From Paucidesulfovibrio gracilis DSM 16080 (GTDB taxonomy: Bacteria; Desulfobacterota; Desulfovibrionia; Desulfovibrionales; Desulfovibrionaceae): a stretch of 64,000 nucleotides of DNA. The translations under genes and the position numbers were made by a program. The notes under the pieces were generated by a model that was not told the DNA's origin, made no database searches, and saw nothing but the letters and a program-made list of their open reading frames with translations. Location of the stretch: the NCBI RefSeq assembly GCF_900167125.1, contig NZ_FUYC01000004.1, forward strand, positions 124,001-188,000, written 5' to 3'. Shown here in pieces: positions 44,492 through 52,249 of this stretch (positions are counted from its first letter, which is position 1; each line of letters opens with the position of its first letter).

Positions 44492-45505
44492 TCAGGAACA
44501 AGCCTGGAGCATGCGTTCCAGGGCGGTACGCGCGGGGAACTTGACGTGTTCGGCCACGTCCTCGGCCGGTTCCTGGGCAATGTTCTCCAGCAGGTCGGCA
44601 ACTTTTTCGGGCGTGATTTTGCGCATGTCCTCGCACCAGCCCATGTCCAGGTGCAGGATGGTCTTGCGCCCTTCATACCGTTTTGCCAGCCGATTGACCA
44701 GACTGGCTTCTGTACCCACAATGAGCGTAGAGCCTTCGGGCGCTTCTTCGCACCAGCGGATCAAAAACGAGGTGGAGCCATCCGCATCGGCTGCCTGAAC
44801 GACCGAGGCCGGACTTTCCGGGTGCACTGCGATGCGGCATCCTGGATATTCGCGGCGTAATTGCTCCACACGGCCCATGTCGTAGACGTCATGCACGGGG
44901 CAATGACCGGGCCAGAGCAGGAGACGCGCATTTTTTGCTGTTTCCGGTGTGATGGTGTCCGGGTCAATGATCAATCTTTCGGATTCAGGGAGTCCCAGCT
45001 TGTCAGCCGTGTTCCATCCCAGGTGCCGATCAGGGAGAAACAGAACCGCGTCGCCACGGTCCATGGCCCAACGGAGCATGGTGGAGGCGTTGGCCGAGGT
45101 GCAGACAGAACCGCCCGCCTCGCCGACGACAGCTTTTACTTCCGCTGAAGAGTTGACGTAGGTCAAGGGTACGACGCGCCGGGTCGACCCGATTGCCTGC
45201 AAAACGTTGCGCACGTCATCGGGGTCGGCCATGTCCGCCATGGGGCAAGAGGCCTCGGGCTCGGGGGTAAAGATTTGTTGATCCGGACGGCGAAGGATGG
45301 CGGCTGATTCGGCCATGAAGTAGACGCCGCAAAAAACGATCAGTTCCGCTTCCAGATGCTCGATATGGCGGGCCAGTTCCAGAGAGTCGCCGGTAATGTC
45401 GGCAACCTCTACAACGGGATCGGTCTGATAGTGGTGGGCCAGGATCGCAAGTCGGTCTCCCAGCTGTTCTTTTTTGTTTAGGATTCTGTTCAAAGAATGG
45501 GTCAT
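44492..45505 (-). CDS. nadA: Quinolinate synthase
   Basis: This 337-residue [4Fe-4S] enzyme condenses iminoaspartate with dihydroxyacetone phosphate. Visible motifs are LAHHYQTDPVVEVADITGDS, FCGVYFMAESA with the first cluster cysteine, CTSANASTM, and LLWPGHCPVHD. I chose ATG 45505, which starts shortly after the nadC stop; a TTG at 45535 would overlap nadC. Confidence 0.97.
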   Translation of the reverse strand: MTHSLNRILNKKEQLGDRLAILAHHYQTDPVVEVADITGDSLELARHIEHLEAELIVFCGVYFMAESAAILRRPDQQIFTPEPEASCPMADMADPDDVRNVLQAIGSTRRVVPLTYVNSSAEVKAVVGEAGGSVCTSANASTMLRWAMDRGDAVLFLPDRHLGWNTADKLGLPESERLIIDPDTITPETAKNARLLLWPGHCPVHDVYDMGRVEQLRREYPGCRIAVHPESPASVVQAADADGSTSFLIRWCEEAPEGSTLIVGTEASLVNRLAKRYEGRKTILHLDMGWCEDMRKITPEKVADLLENIAQEPAEDVAEHVKFPARTALERMLQACS

Positions 45506-45521
45506 GATATTGTCTCGCGGG

Positions 45522-46388
45522 TTAGAGCGGTTCAATGCGCATGCTGAAATCCGAGGCTGGAGCCGAGTGCGTCAAGCGTCCCACGGAGATGAAGTCCGGT
45601 CCGAGTTGCGCGAGGTCGTGAATGGTGTCCAAATTCACTCCTCCTGAAACTTCGGTTTCTATTTTGTCCGGAATCAAGTCCAGACATTCGCGTATTTCTT
45701 CAGTGTGCATGTTGTCCAGCATGATACGCTGTACATCGCAGGTTACGGCTTCCTCCACCTCGGTACGGGTGCGGCACTCCACCTCAACGGGCGGGCAGGG
45801 GGAGTGCGCGGAGCGGAGTTGTGCAACGGCTTGTGTGATGCCTCCGGCGCGGTCGATGTGGTTGTCTTTGAGCATGCACATCTCAACAAGGTTTTTGCGG
45901 TGGTTGTGGCCCCCACCGCAGAGTACCGCGTATTTTTCCGGGTAGCGCAAACCCGGGAGGGTTTTGCGGGTATCGAGGAGTTTGGTCTTGGTTCCCCGGA
46001 GCGACTCGACATACCGAGATGTCAATTCCGCGATGCCGGAAAGGTGGCAGAGGAAGTTGAGCATGACGCGTTCGGCTTTGAGCAGCTTGGCTGCCGGACC
46101 TTGCATCACGGCCACCAGTGTGCCGGGTGAAACGCGGTCTCCATCGTCCACATTAAGGTGAATCCGACAGGTTCCGTCGCCAAACTCCAGCACCAGGGGC
46201 AGGATGGGCAATCCGGCCACGATGGTAGACTGTTTGGCCACAATTTGAGCCTGGGCCGTGTCCTCCGGAGCGAAGATGCCTGTGGAGGTCAGGTCCGGTC
46301 CATCTTCGGACAGGGCGATACGTATGGAGGCCAGCAAAAACATGCGGGCCTCGTCCTGGAAAAACGTCTCGAATTGGTTTGGTTCCAT
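45522..46388 (-). CDS. nadC: Nicotinate-nucleotide pyrophosphorylase (carboxylating)
   Basis: This 288-residue enzyme converts quinolinate and PRPP to nicotinate mononucleotide. It has DLTSTGIFAPEDTAQA near residue 32, the PRPP/quinolinate-binding TRKTLPGLRYPEKYAVLCGG, LKDNHI near 172, and MLDNMHTEEIRE. It is the first gene of the NAD operon. The 157 bases between it and the divergent mgtE must hold its promoter. Confidence 0.97.
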   Translation of the reverse strand: MEPNQFETFFQDEARMFLLASIRIALSEDGPDLTSTGIFAPEDTAQAQIVAKQSTIVAGLPILPLVLEFGDGTCRIHLNVDDGDRVSPGTLVAVMQGPAAKLLKAERVMLNFLCHLSGIAELTSRYVESLRGTKTKLLDTRKTLPGLRYPEKYAVLCGGGHNHRKNLVEMCMLKDNHIDRAGGITQAVAQLRSAHSPCPPVEVECRTRTEVEEAVTCDVQRIMLDNMHTEEIRECLDLIPDKIETEVSGGVNLDTIHDLAQLGPDFISVGRLTHSAPASDFSMRIEPL

Positions 46389-46545
46389 GATGTTCCGACA
46401 AGGTTAGAATGTGTCGAATCAGCGTCCCTACGTGGCAGAGTTTTTTTCGTCAAGTCCACGTCGGCTTAGGGAAACTGCGGCCTTGTAATGGCTTGATTCG
46501 CCTTGCGCCTTTGACGTTGCCGGGCATTTAGGCTAGACACCGCCA

Positions 46546-47904
46546 ATGACCGAAAATAAGGCTCCATACGAGATGCAACAGCCGCCTGAAGAGGAGTCTC
46601 TGACGCACGCCGTCGGTACTCCTTCACCGGTGGAGGTTGATGAAGAAACCCACCCAGCCGATGCCGCTGAGCATATTGAACGGCTCGGAGTGGAGGAGCA
46701 GGTCAAATTCGTCAAACAACTTCCGATTAAGGATGCGGCGGATTCCATCGCTGAGATGGATCGCCATGAGCAGCAAAGCCTTTTTCAGAATCTGAATTAC
46801 GGGTTTGCCGCTAAAATTTTGGAGCAGATGGCTCCCGACGATGCGACCGACATCCTGGAAGGCCTGGATGAGGAACATCGTAAGGGTCTTTTGCGCCGCG
46901 TCAAGGCCAAAGAACGCGCCGAGCTTCGAAATCTCCTGACCTTCCATCCCGACTCCGCCGGTGGGGCCATGAACACCGAGGTGGTCATCCTGGACCAGTC
47001 TCTTACCGTGGACCAGGCCATCACAAAAATGCGTGATGAGGTGGAAGACAAGGAAATTCCCTATTATGCCTATCTGGTGGATTCTGCCGGCCGGCTCACA
47101 GGCGTGGTCTCCCTTCGCGATATGCTCGTGGCCCGTCACGGGAAACTTTTGCGCGAGTTGGTCAAGGCCCAGAATCTCGTATCCGTGACCTACGATACGG
47201 ACCGGGAGGAAGTGGCCCGCCTTATCGGCCACTACAATCTGTTGGCCATGCCCGTGTTGGACTTTGGCGATCGTATGCTCGGTGTCGTGACCGTGGACGA
47301 TGTCATTGACATCATTCAGGAAGAAGCTTCCGAGGACATGCAAGCCATGGTGGGTGCTGGTGCGGACGAAACCACGGATTCTCCCGTGCTGTATTCCGTG
47401 AAGAAACGGCTGCCCTGGCTGATCTTGAATGTCATGAACTCTGCGGTCTCCGCCTTTGTGGTGCATCTGTTTCAGGGGACGATTGCCCAGATGGCAGTAC
47501 TTGCCGTGCTTATGCCCATCGTGGCGAACCAGGCTGGTAATACCGGGCAGCAGGCCTTGGCGGTGATGATTCGTCAGTTGGCAATGGAACGTTTTGATCG
47601 AAAGCGTTCTTGGCTGGCCGTGCTTCGTGAAATGCGGATCGGCATGATCAACGGTTTCTTTATCTGTGCTTTGGTTTGGGGAGCCGTGCTTGGACTGACA
47701 CAGCACTTCATGCTGGCCAACGTCATGACCGCTGCTCTGGCGATCGACATATGTTTCGGTGCGTTCGCAGGTGCTGCTATCCCACTGGTCTTGCGAGAGA
47801 TCGGAAGGGATCCCGCTCAGGCTTCCTCTATTTTCCTGACAGCCATTACCGACTCTCTGGGCTTTTTTACTTTGCTCGGCCTAGCGGTTTTGGTGTTGTT
47901 CTAG
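46546..47904 (+). CDS. mgtE: Magnesium transporter MgtE
   Basis: This 452-residue inner-membrane Mg2+ channel has a cytoplasmic N domain (about residues 35-135), two CBS domains (about 140-260; PDSAGGAMNTEVVILDQSLT and GVVTVDDVIDIIQEEA) that sense Mg2+, and five membrane helices with MPIVANQAGNTGQQALAVMIRQ, the family pore motif. The start ATG 46546 has no clear ribosome site; ATG 46573 would shorten it by nine residues. I see no M-box-like leader in the 157 bases upstream. Confidence 0.95.
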   Translation: MTENKAPYEMQQPPEEESLTHAVGTPSPVEVDEETHPADAAEHIERLGVEEQVKFVKQLPIKDAADSIAEMDRHEQQSLFQNLNYGFAAKILEQMAPDDATDILEGLDEEHRKGLLRRVKAKERAELRNLLTFHPDSAGGAMNTEVVILDQSLTVDQAITKMRDEVEDKEIPYYAYLVDSAGRLTGVVSLRDMLVARHGKLLRELVKAQNLVSVTYDTDREEVARLIGHYNLLAMPVLDFGDRMLGVVTVDDVIDIIQEEASEDMQAMVGAGADETTDSPVLYSVKKRLPWLILNVMNSAVSAFVVHLFQGTIAQMAVLAVLMPIVANQAGNTGQQALAVMIRQLAMERFDRKRSWLAVLREMRIGMINGFFICALVWGAVLGLTQHFMLANVMTAALAIDICFGAFAGAAIPLVLREIGRDPAQASSIFLTAITDSLGFFTLLGLAVLVLF

Positions 47905-47944
47905 CTACAAGCTGTGGGCGTTATCCACTCTGCTTTGTTGTGAT

Positions 47945-47986
47945 GCAAAAGGCCGCCTCCCTGGAAAATAGGGAGGCGGCCTTTTT
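47945..47986. terminator. Bidirectional terminator between mgtE and cheZ
   Basis: AAGGCCGCCTCCCT (47949-47962) pairs perfectly with AGGGAGGCGGCCTT (47970-47983). T runs lie on both sides. Confidence 0.93.
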
Positions 47987-48004
47987 GAGCTGAGCAGATG
48001 AGGA

Positions 48005-48760
48005 TCAGAGTCCGAATTGTGAGAGCAGGTCGTCCACATTTTGCTGATCTGTTTCCATGCTCGGTCCATTGAGTTGCGTGGTCCGCGACTTCACCTCTTC
48101 TTCGATTTCCTCCAGATTTTTGTCTGGCGCCGCAGCGCGGGTCTGAATCATCAAGCCAGTGGAAACAATGAGGTGTTGCACTATTTGTTCAATCTTTTTA
48201 AGCGAGTCGATGATGATTTTGATGCGTTGGCCCGTGAGATCCTGGAAGCTCATGGTGACCATAATTTGAGAAAGGTCATTGCCGAGGGTGGTGTTTATTT
48301 CCTTGAGCCGTTCTCTGTCGTGCCGAGTAACGCCACCGGACTCAAATCCTTTGACGATTTTGTCAACAACACCTTGCATTTCCTGAAGCTGTTCCACGAT
48401 TTCGATGATATCGACAGCAGCTTTTTCCGTGGTCTGGAGTACGGCGTCCAGCTGGTCCGAAGCCTGGTTGAACAGTTCTTCCGGGTCGGCCTCCGCAACG
48501 ATCTGTGGAACAACACTTTCGCCGCCCTTGGCGGTTTTAATCTCGGCGTAAATATCCTTCAGGCCCGTTTGCATGTCATCGTTGAGGCGCCGGTACAGTT
48601 CGCCGTCCATCAGCGCTTTGGAAAGCTTGGCGTTGATTTCTCCGCGTAGGGCATTGGTCACGGCTTCAATGATGGTCGGTGCTACGGTTTCCGCCAAGTC
48701 GCCCACAAGGCCGTCAAGCAGTTCTCTGGTCATTTCGTCAAGCTGTTGTTCCGGCGTCAT
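48005..48760 (-). CDS. cheZ: Chemotaxis protein phosphatase CheZ-like
   Basis: This 251-residue helical protein contains the CheZ active-site segment MVTMSFQDLTGQRIKIIIDS (residues about 164-183), which holds the Gln that orients water to dephosphorylate CheY-P. It ends in NVDDLLSQFGL, the CheY-docking tail. GGAG before ATG 48760 supports this start; a longer reading begins at 48820 inside the PilZ gene. It is the last gene of the leftward run, closed by the terminator at 47945. Confidence 0.87.
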   Translation of the reverse strand: MTPEQQLDEMTRELLDGLVGDLAETVAPTIIEAVTNALRGEINAKLSKALMDGELYRRLNDDMQTGLKDIYAEIKTAKGGESVVPQIVAEADPEELFNQASDQLDAVLQTTEKAAVDIIEIVEQLQEMQGVVDKIVKGFESGGVTRHDRERLKEINTTLGNDLSQIMVTMSFQDLTGQRIKIIIDSLKKIEQIVQHLIVSTGLMIQTRAAAPDKNLEEIEEEVKSRTTQLNGPSMETDQQNVDDLLSQFGL

Positions 48761-48810
48761 GTTGTGTTCTCCGAGCGGCGGGCCGCTGTTTTTTTCGTTC
48801 AGGATCCGCC

Positions 48811-49326
48811 TCAGGCCCATTTTTCCCGGCGGATTTGCTCCCGTTCCTCCTGAAAGACAAACTGGACCACTCTTTCCAGATCATGTTCACGAATATTCGT
48901 GAAGACAAAATGATATTCTTGTTCGGGTCCGCATTCTACGATCCTACCTACCGCAGCGGCGGTCTGGAGCGGGGCGTCGCATAAGGTGATGACGATTTCC
49001 AGGACATCTCCTTTTGCAAAATTTTCGTCTGAATAGAAGATTACCCCACCGCCGGAGATATCCCGTATTTCCAGGCGGTGCGGATACTCCTGAAAAATTT
49101 GATCTTGTCCCTGGAGCGCCAGGAGCATGTCCAATTTTTGATCCAGAGCCGTAAGAAAGCGGATCAGCGTATGCGGAACCTGCGCTTCCAGCAGTTCTTT
49201 TTCCGTGGGACGCTCCACGTGCGCAGCCGACCAGCGATACATCGCCGATGAATCCGCCTTCCGCAGAGGCCGGGCGCACGCCCGAAGGCGGGCTTTGACT
49301 CGGGAAAAGGCGCGCCGATCAGTCAT
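48811..49326 (-). CDS. PilZ-domain protein (c-di-GMP effector candidate)
   Basis: This 171-residue protein begins DRRAFSRVKARLRA, giving the RxxxR half of the c-di-GMP site. About 90 residues on it has EIRDISGGGVIF, the (D/N)xSxxG half, with a helical insertion between. FVFTNIREHDLERVVQFVFQ closes the barrel. It lies next to cheZ, so c-di-GMP may influence motility here (inference). GGAG precedes the ATG. Confidence 0.82.
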   Translation of the reverse strand: MTDRRAFSRVKARLRACARPLRKADSSAMYRWSAAHVERPTEKELLEAQVPHTLIRFLTALDQKLDMLLALQGQDQIFQEYPHRLEIRDISGGGVIFYSDENFAKGDVLEIVITLCDAPLQTAAAVGRIVECGPEQEYHFVFTNIREHDLERVVQFVFQEEREQIRREKWA

Positions 49327-49338
49327 GCGGGCAAGCTC

Positions 49339-49785
49339 CTATTCCATGCCTCCATTGTTATCCAGGTCCACGGTCATGGCTCGCACCGGACAGACGCGCG
49401 TACACATGCCGCAGGCCGAACATTTGTCGACGTCAAAGCAAACTTCACGCGTGGCCCGGTCCAGGAACAAGGCTCCAGTCGCACACATGGCCGTGCAAAT
49501 CCCACAATGCATGCAGGTTTCTTCGTCACGGAAAATTTTTTGCGCAACCGGTGTGATGCGGACATTGTTTTCTTTAAGGTAATTGATGCCTTTTTCAAAA
49601 TCTTCCTCCAAGCCACTGATTTCCAGCGTCATGGCGCCGTCCTGACGGGGGCTGATTTCGGCCTTGAGAATATTAAAACTCAGGTCGAATCGTCTCGCCA
49701 GATTGCAGACTACGGGTCTGCCGGAGACTTCCGGCGGGAAGGAGAGATATACGATTTTCCGAAAACCTTTGATGACGTCTTTCAT
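49339..49785 (-). CDS. NIL-domain / 2[4Fe-4S] ferredoxin protein
   Basis: This 148-residue protein has an N-terminal NIL domain (about residues 8-80; ligand-binding fold also found on methionine ABC ATPases) and a C-terminal ferredoxin with CMHCGICTAMCATGA (about 90-104) and CSACGMCTRVCPVRA (about 121-135). Related NIL-ferredoxins work in homocysteine formation from aspartate semialdehyde in anaerobes, together with a DUF39 partner. No such partner is in this window. Confidence 0.87.
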   Translation of the reverse strand: MKDVIKGFRKIVYLSFPPEVSGRPVVCNLARRFDLSFNILKAEISPRQDGAMTLEISGLEEDFEKGINYLKENNVRITPVAQKIFRDEETCMHCGICTAMCATGALFLDRATREVCFDVDKCSACGMCTRVCPVRAMTVDLDNNGGME

Positions 49786-49847
49786 TGGAATAAAACCTTA
49801 TTGTCTTATGTCACGGCAGGGACGACGGCGCAAGAGCAGACCGAATG

Positions 49848-50801
49848 TCATTGTTCCTGCATGAATTGTTTGGCCCGAGCCGCTTCCGGCGTGGATGGAT
49901 ACTTATCCACAAGGTCTTGAAGCACGACTTTACCAAGATCGGACCGACCGAGCTTATAAAGGGATATCCCTTGCTTGAGCAAAGCGTATTTGAATTTGGA
50001 ACTCTTGGGGAATTTTTTGATGACATCCTGGTAGGCGAGGACGGCACGTTTGTAGTCCTGGAGTTGGTAAAAGCATTCTCCCTGCCAGAACACGGCGTTG
50101 GGAACCAAGAAGTGATTTGGGAAGGTGGTGACGAATTCCGCCCAGTCCTGACGTGCTTGTTCGTATTTGCGTTCCCCGAAGGCACTGTAGGCCTTGTCGT
50201 ATAGTGCCTGAGCCGGATCGGCTACGGGTTGCGATGTCGCCGAAGGGCTTTGCTGCTGTTCCGCATCGGTCAGAGCCTGCTCGGCACGCTGCTCCGGGGT
50301 CAGGGATGGCGATTCTGCTCCGGTCGGGCCTTCCACTCCGCTGGTGGCATCAGGGATGGCTGGAGTGGTGAAGGTGTCTTTGGGGGCCACCTGTTCACGG
50401 ACTTTGTCCATATCAATGGCGAGTTGGTGTTCAAGTGCAAAGGTTACAGCCTTCATATCCAGGGCCAGGGCGGGCAGTGAAGCAGCCGTGTCGCCTGAGC
50501 CGCTCAGTTGGTCCAGGCGAAGAGAAAGGTCGTCCATCTGCCCCTGAAGCATATTCAGATCCGCACGCAGAGCATTCAACTCCACCCATATGTCGGCCTG
50601 TTTTTCGCGTACTGGCGAATTGCTGCTTTCAATGCGGGTGTTGAACTCTTGTTCCATTTGGCGCAACAGCTTGCGGGCTTCTTCACGATCTCGGCGAGCC
50701 TGCATTTCCAGGGTTTCCACTTCGGATTTAGTGGCGCATCCAGAAAGGATGGTCGCGGCGATCATCAAGACGGTCAAAAAAATGGTGACGGGCTGTTTCA
50801 T
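49848..50801 (-). CDS. ybgF: Tol-Pal-associated lipoprotein, YbgF/CpoB-like
   Basis: This 317-residue protein has a lipoprotein signal (lipobox LSGC, Cys near 22), a coiled-coil segment (about residues 27-100) and an Ala/Pro/Gln linker. Three TPR-like repeats form the C-terminus (about 205-317; ALYDKAYSAFGERKYEQARQ, NAVFWQGECFYQLQDYKRA). CpoB coordinates outer-membrane constriction with septal cell-wall synthesis. The lipid anchor differs from E. coli CpoB. Its start overlaps the upstream gene in ATGA. No tol or pal gene is adjacent. Confidence 0.82.
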   Translation of the reverse strand: MKQPVTIFLTVLMIAATILSGCATKSEVETLEMQARRDREEARKLLRQMEQEFNTRIESSNSPVREKQADIWVELNALRADLNMLQGQMDDLSLRLDQLSGSGDTAASLPALALDMKAVTFALEHQLAIDMDKVREQVAPKDTFTTPAIPDATSGVEGPTGAESPSLTPEQRAEQALTDAEQQQSPSATSQPVADPAQALYDKAYSAFGERKYEQARQDWAEFVTTFPNHFLVPNAVFWQGECFYQLQDYKRAVLAYQDVIKKFPKSSKFKYALLKQGISLYKLGRSDLGKVVLQDLVDKYPSTPEAARAKQFMQEQ

Positions 50802-51016
50802 CGGATTCGTTCTCCTCTGCGTTTTCCAAAAATGAGATACGCGAGTCCGCCCAAAAAGGGAACCAGCACGGACACCTGGACCCAGGCCATTTTTTCACCG
50901 GTGGATTTGAACTGGCGATGGAAGGCATCCCAGATGGAGTAAAGGCTTAAGGCGGCGAAGATCCCGACCACGCCGAGCAAAATAAGCCACTGTTGCGGCG
51001 TCAGATCAACGTTCAT
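50798..51016 (-). CDS. Small membrane protein with PLDc_N domain
   Basis: This 72-residue protein has two membrane helices (residues 10-28 and 44-63) and the PLDc_N signature (PFLGGLAYLIFGKRRGER) found at the N-terminus of cardiolipin synthases. No catalytic domain is present. It overlaps lgt by 11 bases and ybgF by four. The function of stand-alone PLDc_N proteins is not known. Confidence 0.8.
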   Translation of the reverse strand: MNVDLTPQQWLILLGVVGIFAALSLYSIWDAFHRQFKSTGEKMAWVQVSVLVPFLGGLAYLIFGKRRGERIR

Positions 51017-51773
51017 AATGGTGTTCCCTTTTGGAGTTGCGGAGCAGGAGCCAAAGCCCCAGGCAGAAAAACAGGATAGCCATGACTTGTGTAAGACTTA
51101 TCGGTCCCACTGCTCCCCGGTGGTCGTTGCGGAAAAATTCGATGATGAACCGAAGAACAGGGTAGCAGACCAGGTAGACGCCCAGACGTTGCCCCGGCAT
51201 CTTGAGAGGGCGGCGGAACAGAACGAGGAGAAGGAAACAAAACAGGGAGGCCAGGGCATGGTAGATTTGAGTCGGGTGGAGGGCTATCCCTGTGGGGGCC
51301 AGGCTGTTTGGAGCGTTGAAGACGATGCTCCAGGGCAGTTCCGTGGGTTTGCCGTAGCAGCAACCCGCACCGAGGCAGCCAAGCCGTCCGATGGCCTGGC
51401 CCAAGGCGATGGCCGGGGCGGCGGCGTCGCACCAACGCAGGGGGGATTGTCCTTTGCGTTGAACCACAAACCATCCTACAACGATTGCCAAGGCCAGTCC
51501 CCCGGAAAAAACAAGGCCTCCACGCCAAAACATGAAGGCATGGAGCGGGTTTTCCAAAAAAAAGGGGAACTCGATGATGACATAGACAAGGCGTGCGCCA
51601 AGAATGGCGGAAAAACAGATCGCAAGGGCCAAATCGGGTACCAGGGAAGCGTCAAGTCCTGCGAGACGAGCCTCCCGTTGACCCCACCAGATCGAAATGA
51701 GGAAGGCCAGAGCCACAAAGAGACCGTAGGTGTGGATGGTCAGCGGCCCCAGTTCAATCAGGATCGGGTGCAT
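51006..51773 (-). CDS. lgt: Prolipoprotein diacylglyceryl transferase
   Basis: This 255-residue inner-membrane enzyme adds diacylglycerol to the lipobox cysteine of prolipoproteins. It has seven hydrophobic segments and the family signature region GQAIGRLGCLGAGCCYGKPT near residues 128-147; IGPISLTQVMAILFF resembles the late Lgt motif. It overlaps lspA by 20 bases, placing two consecutive steps of lipoprotein maturation together. Confidence 0.95.
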   Translation of the reverse strand: MHPILIELGPLTIHTYGLFVALAFLISIWWGQREARLAGLDASLVPDLALAICFSAILGARLVYVIIEFPFFLENPLHAFMFWRGGLVFSGGLALAIVVGWFVVQRKGQSPLRWCDAAAPAIALGQAIGRLGCLGAGCCYGKPTELPWSIVFNAPNSLAPTGIALHPTQIYHALASLFCFLLLVLFRRPLKMPGQRLGVYLVCYPVLRFIIEFFRNDHRGAVGPISLTQVMAILFFCLGLWLLLRNSKREHHYER

Positions 51774-52248
51774 TGCGTTGCCTTGTCCAGTAGTTCAGAA
51801 GAACGAGTCCCGCCCCTATGGTGATGCCGCAATCCGCGATATTGAATGCGGGCCAGTGCCATCCTGCCAGGTGAAAATCGAAAAAGTCGATGACGTACCG
51901 ATGACTGAGGCGATCAATGAGATTGCCTACGGCTCCGCCAAGGATCAATCCAAGTCCAGTGATGCCGGTGTGTCCCAGTTCGTCTTCCTGCCGCACCAAC
52001 CAGAGGATGAAGAGCATGGCAAAAAGGGTGGCGGCCACGAAAAAAGGTGTTTGCCAGTCGATCTGGCTGTTGTTGAGGAATCCAAAAGCCGCGCCCATAT
52101 TGTGCACGAGGGTGAGGTTGAAGAAGCCGGGAATGATCTCCCGGCTTTCCCACAGGGTAAAGCTTTTTTGAACCAGAGCCTTGGTGACCAGGTCAGGAAT
52201 CAGAATCACCAAGGCCCAGGTAATGGTCGTAAGAAAACGTTTTTTCAA
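51754..52248 (-). CDS. lspA: Signal peptidase II (lipoprotein signal peptidase)
   Basis: This 164-residue inner-membrane aspartyl protease has four helices and catalytic aspartates in GAVGNLIDRLSHRYVIDFF (about residue 115) and AFNIADCGITIG (about 142). The N-terminus is KKRFLTTITW; its start codon is TTG at 52246-52248, one base after the ileS stop, with GAGG upstream. It is in the conserved ileS-lspA pair, followed by lgt. Confidence 0.95.
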   Translation of the reverse strand: MKKRFLTTITWALVILIPDLVTKALVQKSFTLWESREIIPGFFNLTLVHNMGAAFGFLNNSQIDWQTPFFVAATLFAMLFILWLVRQEDELGHTGITGLGLILGGAVGNLIDRLSHRYVIDFFDFHLAGWHWPAFNIADCGITIGAGLVLLNYWTRQRNAPDPD

Positions 52249-52249
52249 G

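Noticed and set aside
46624-47706. 360-codon open frame antisense to mgtE
   Set aside because: It has no similarity to any family, is rich in His and Gly as shadow frames of GC-rich genes are, and the mgtE frame is clearly coding.
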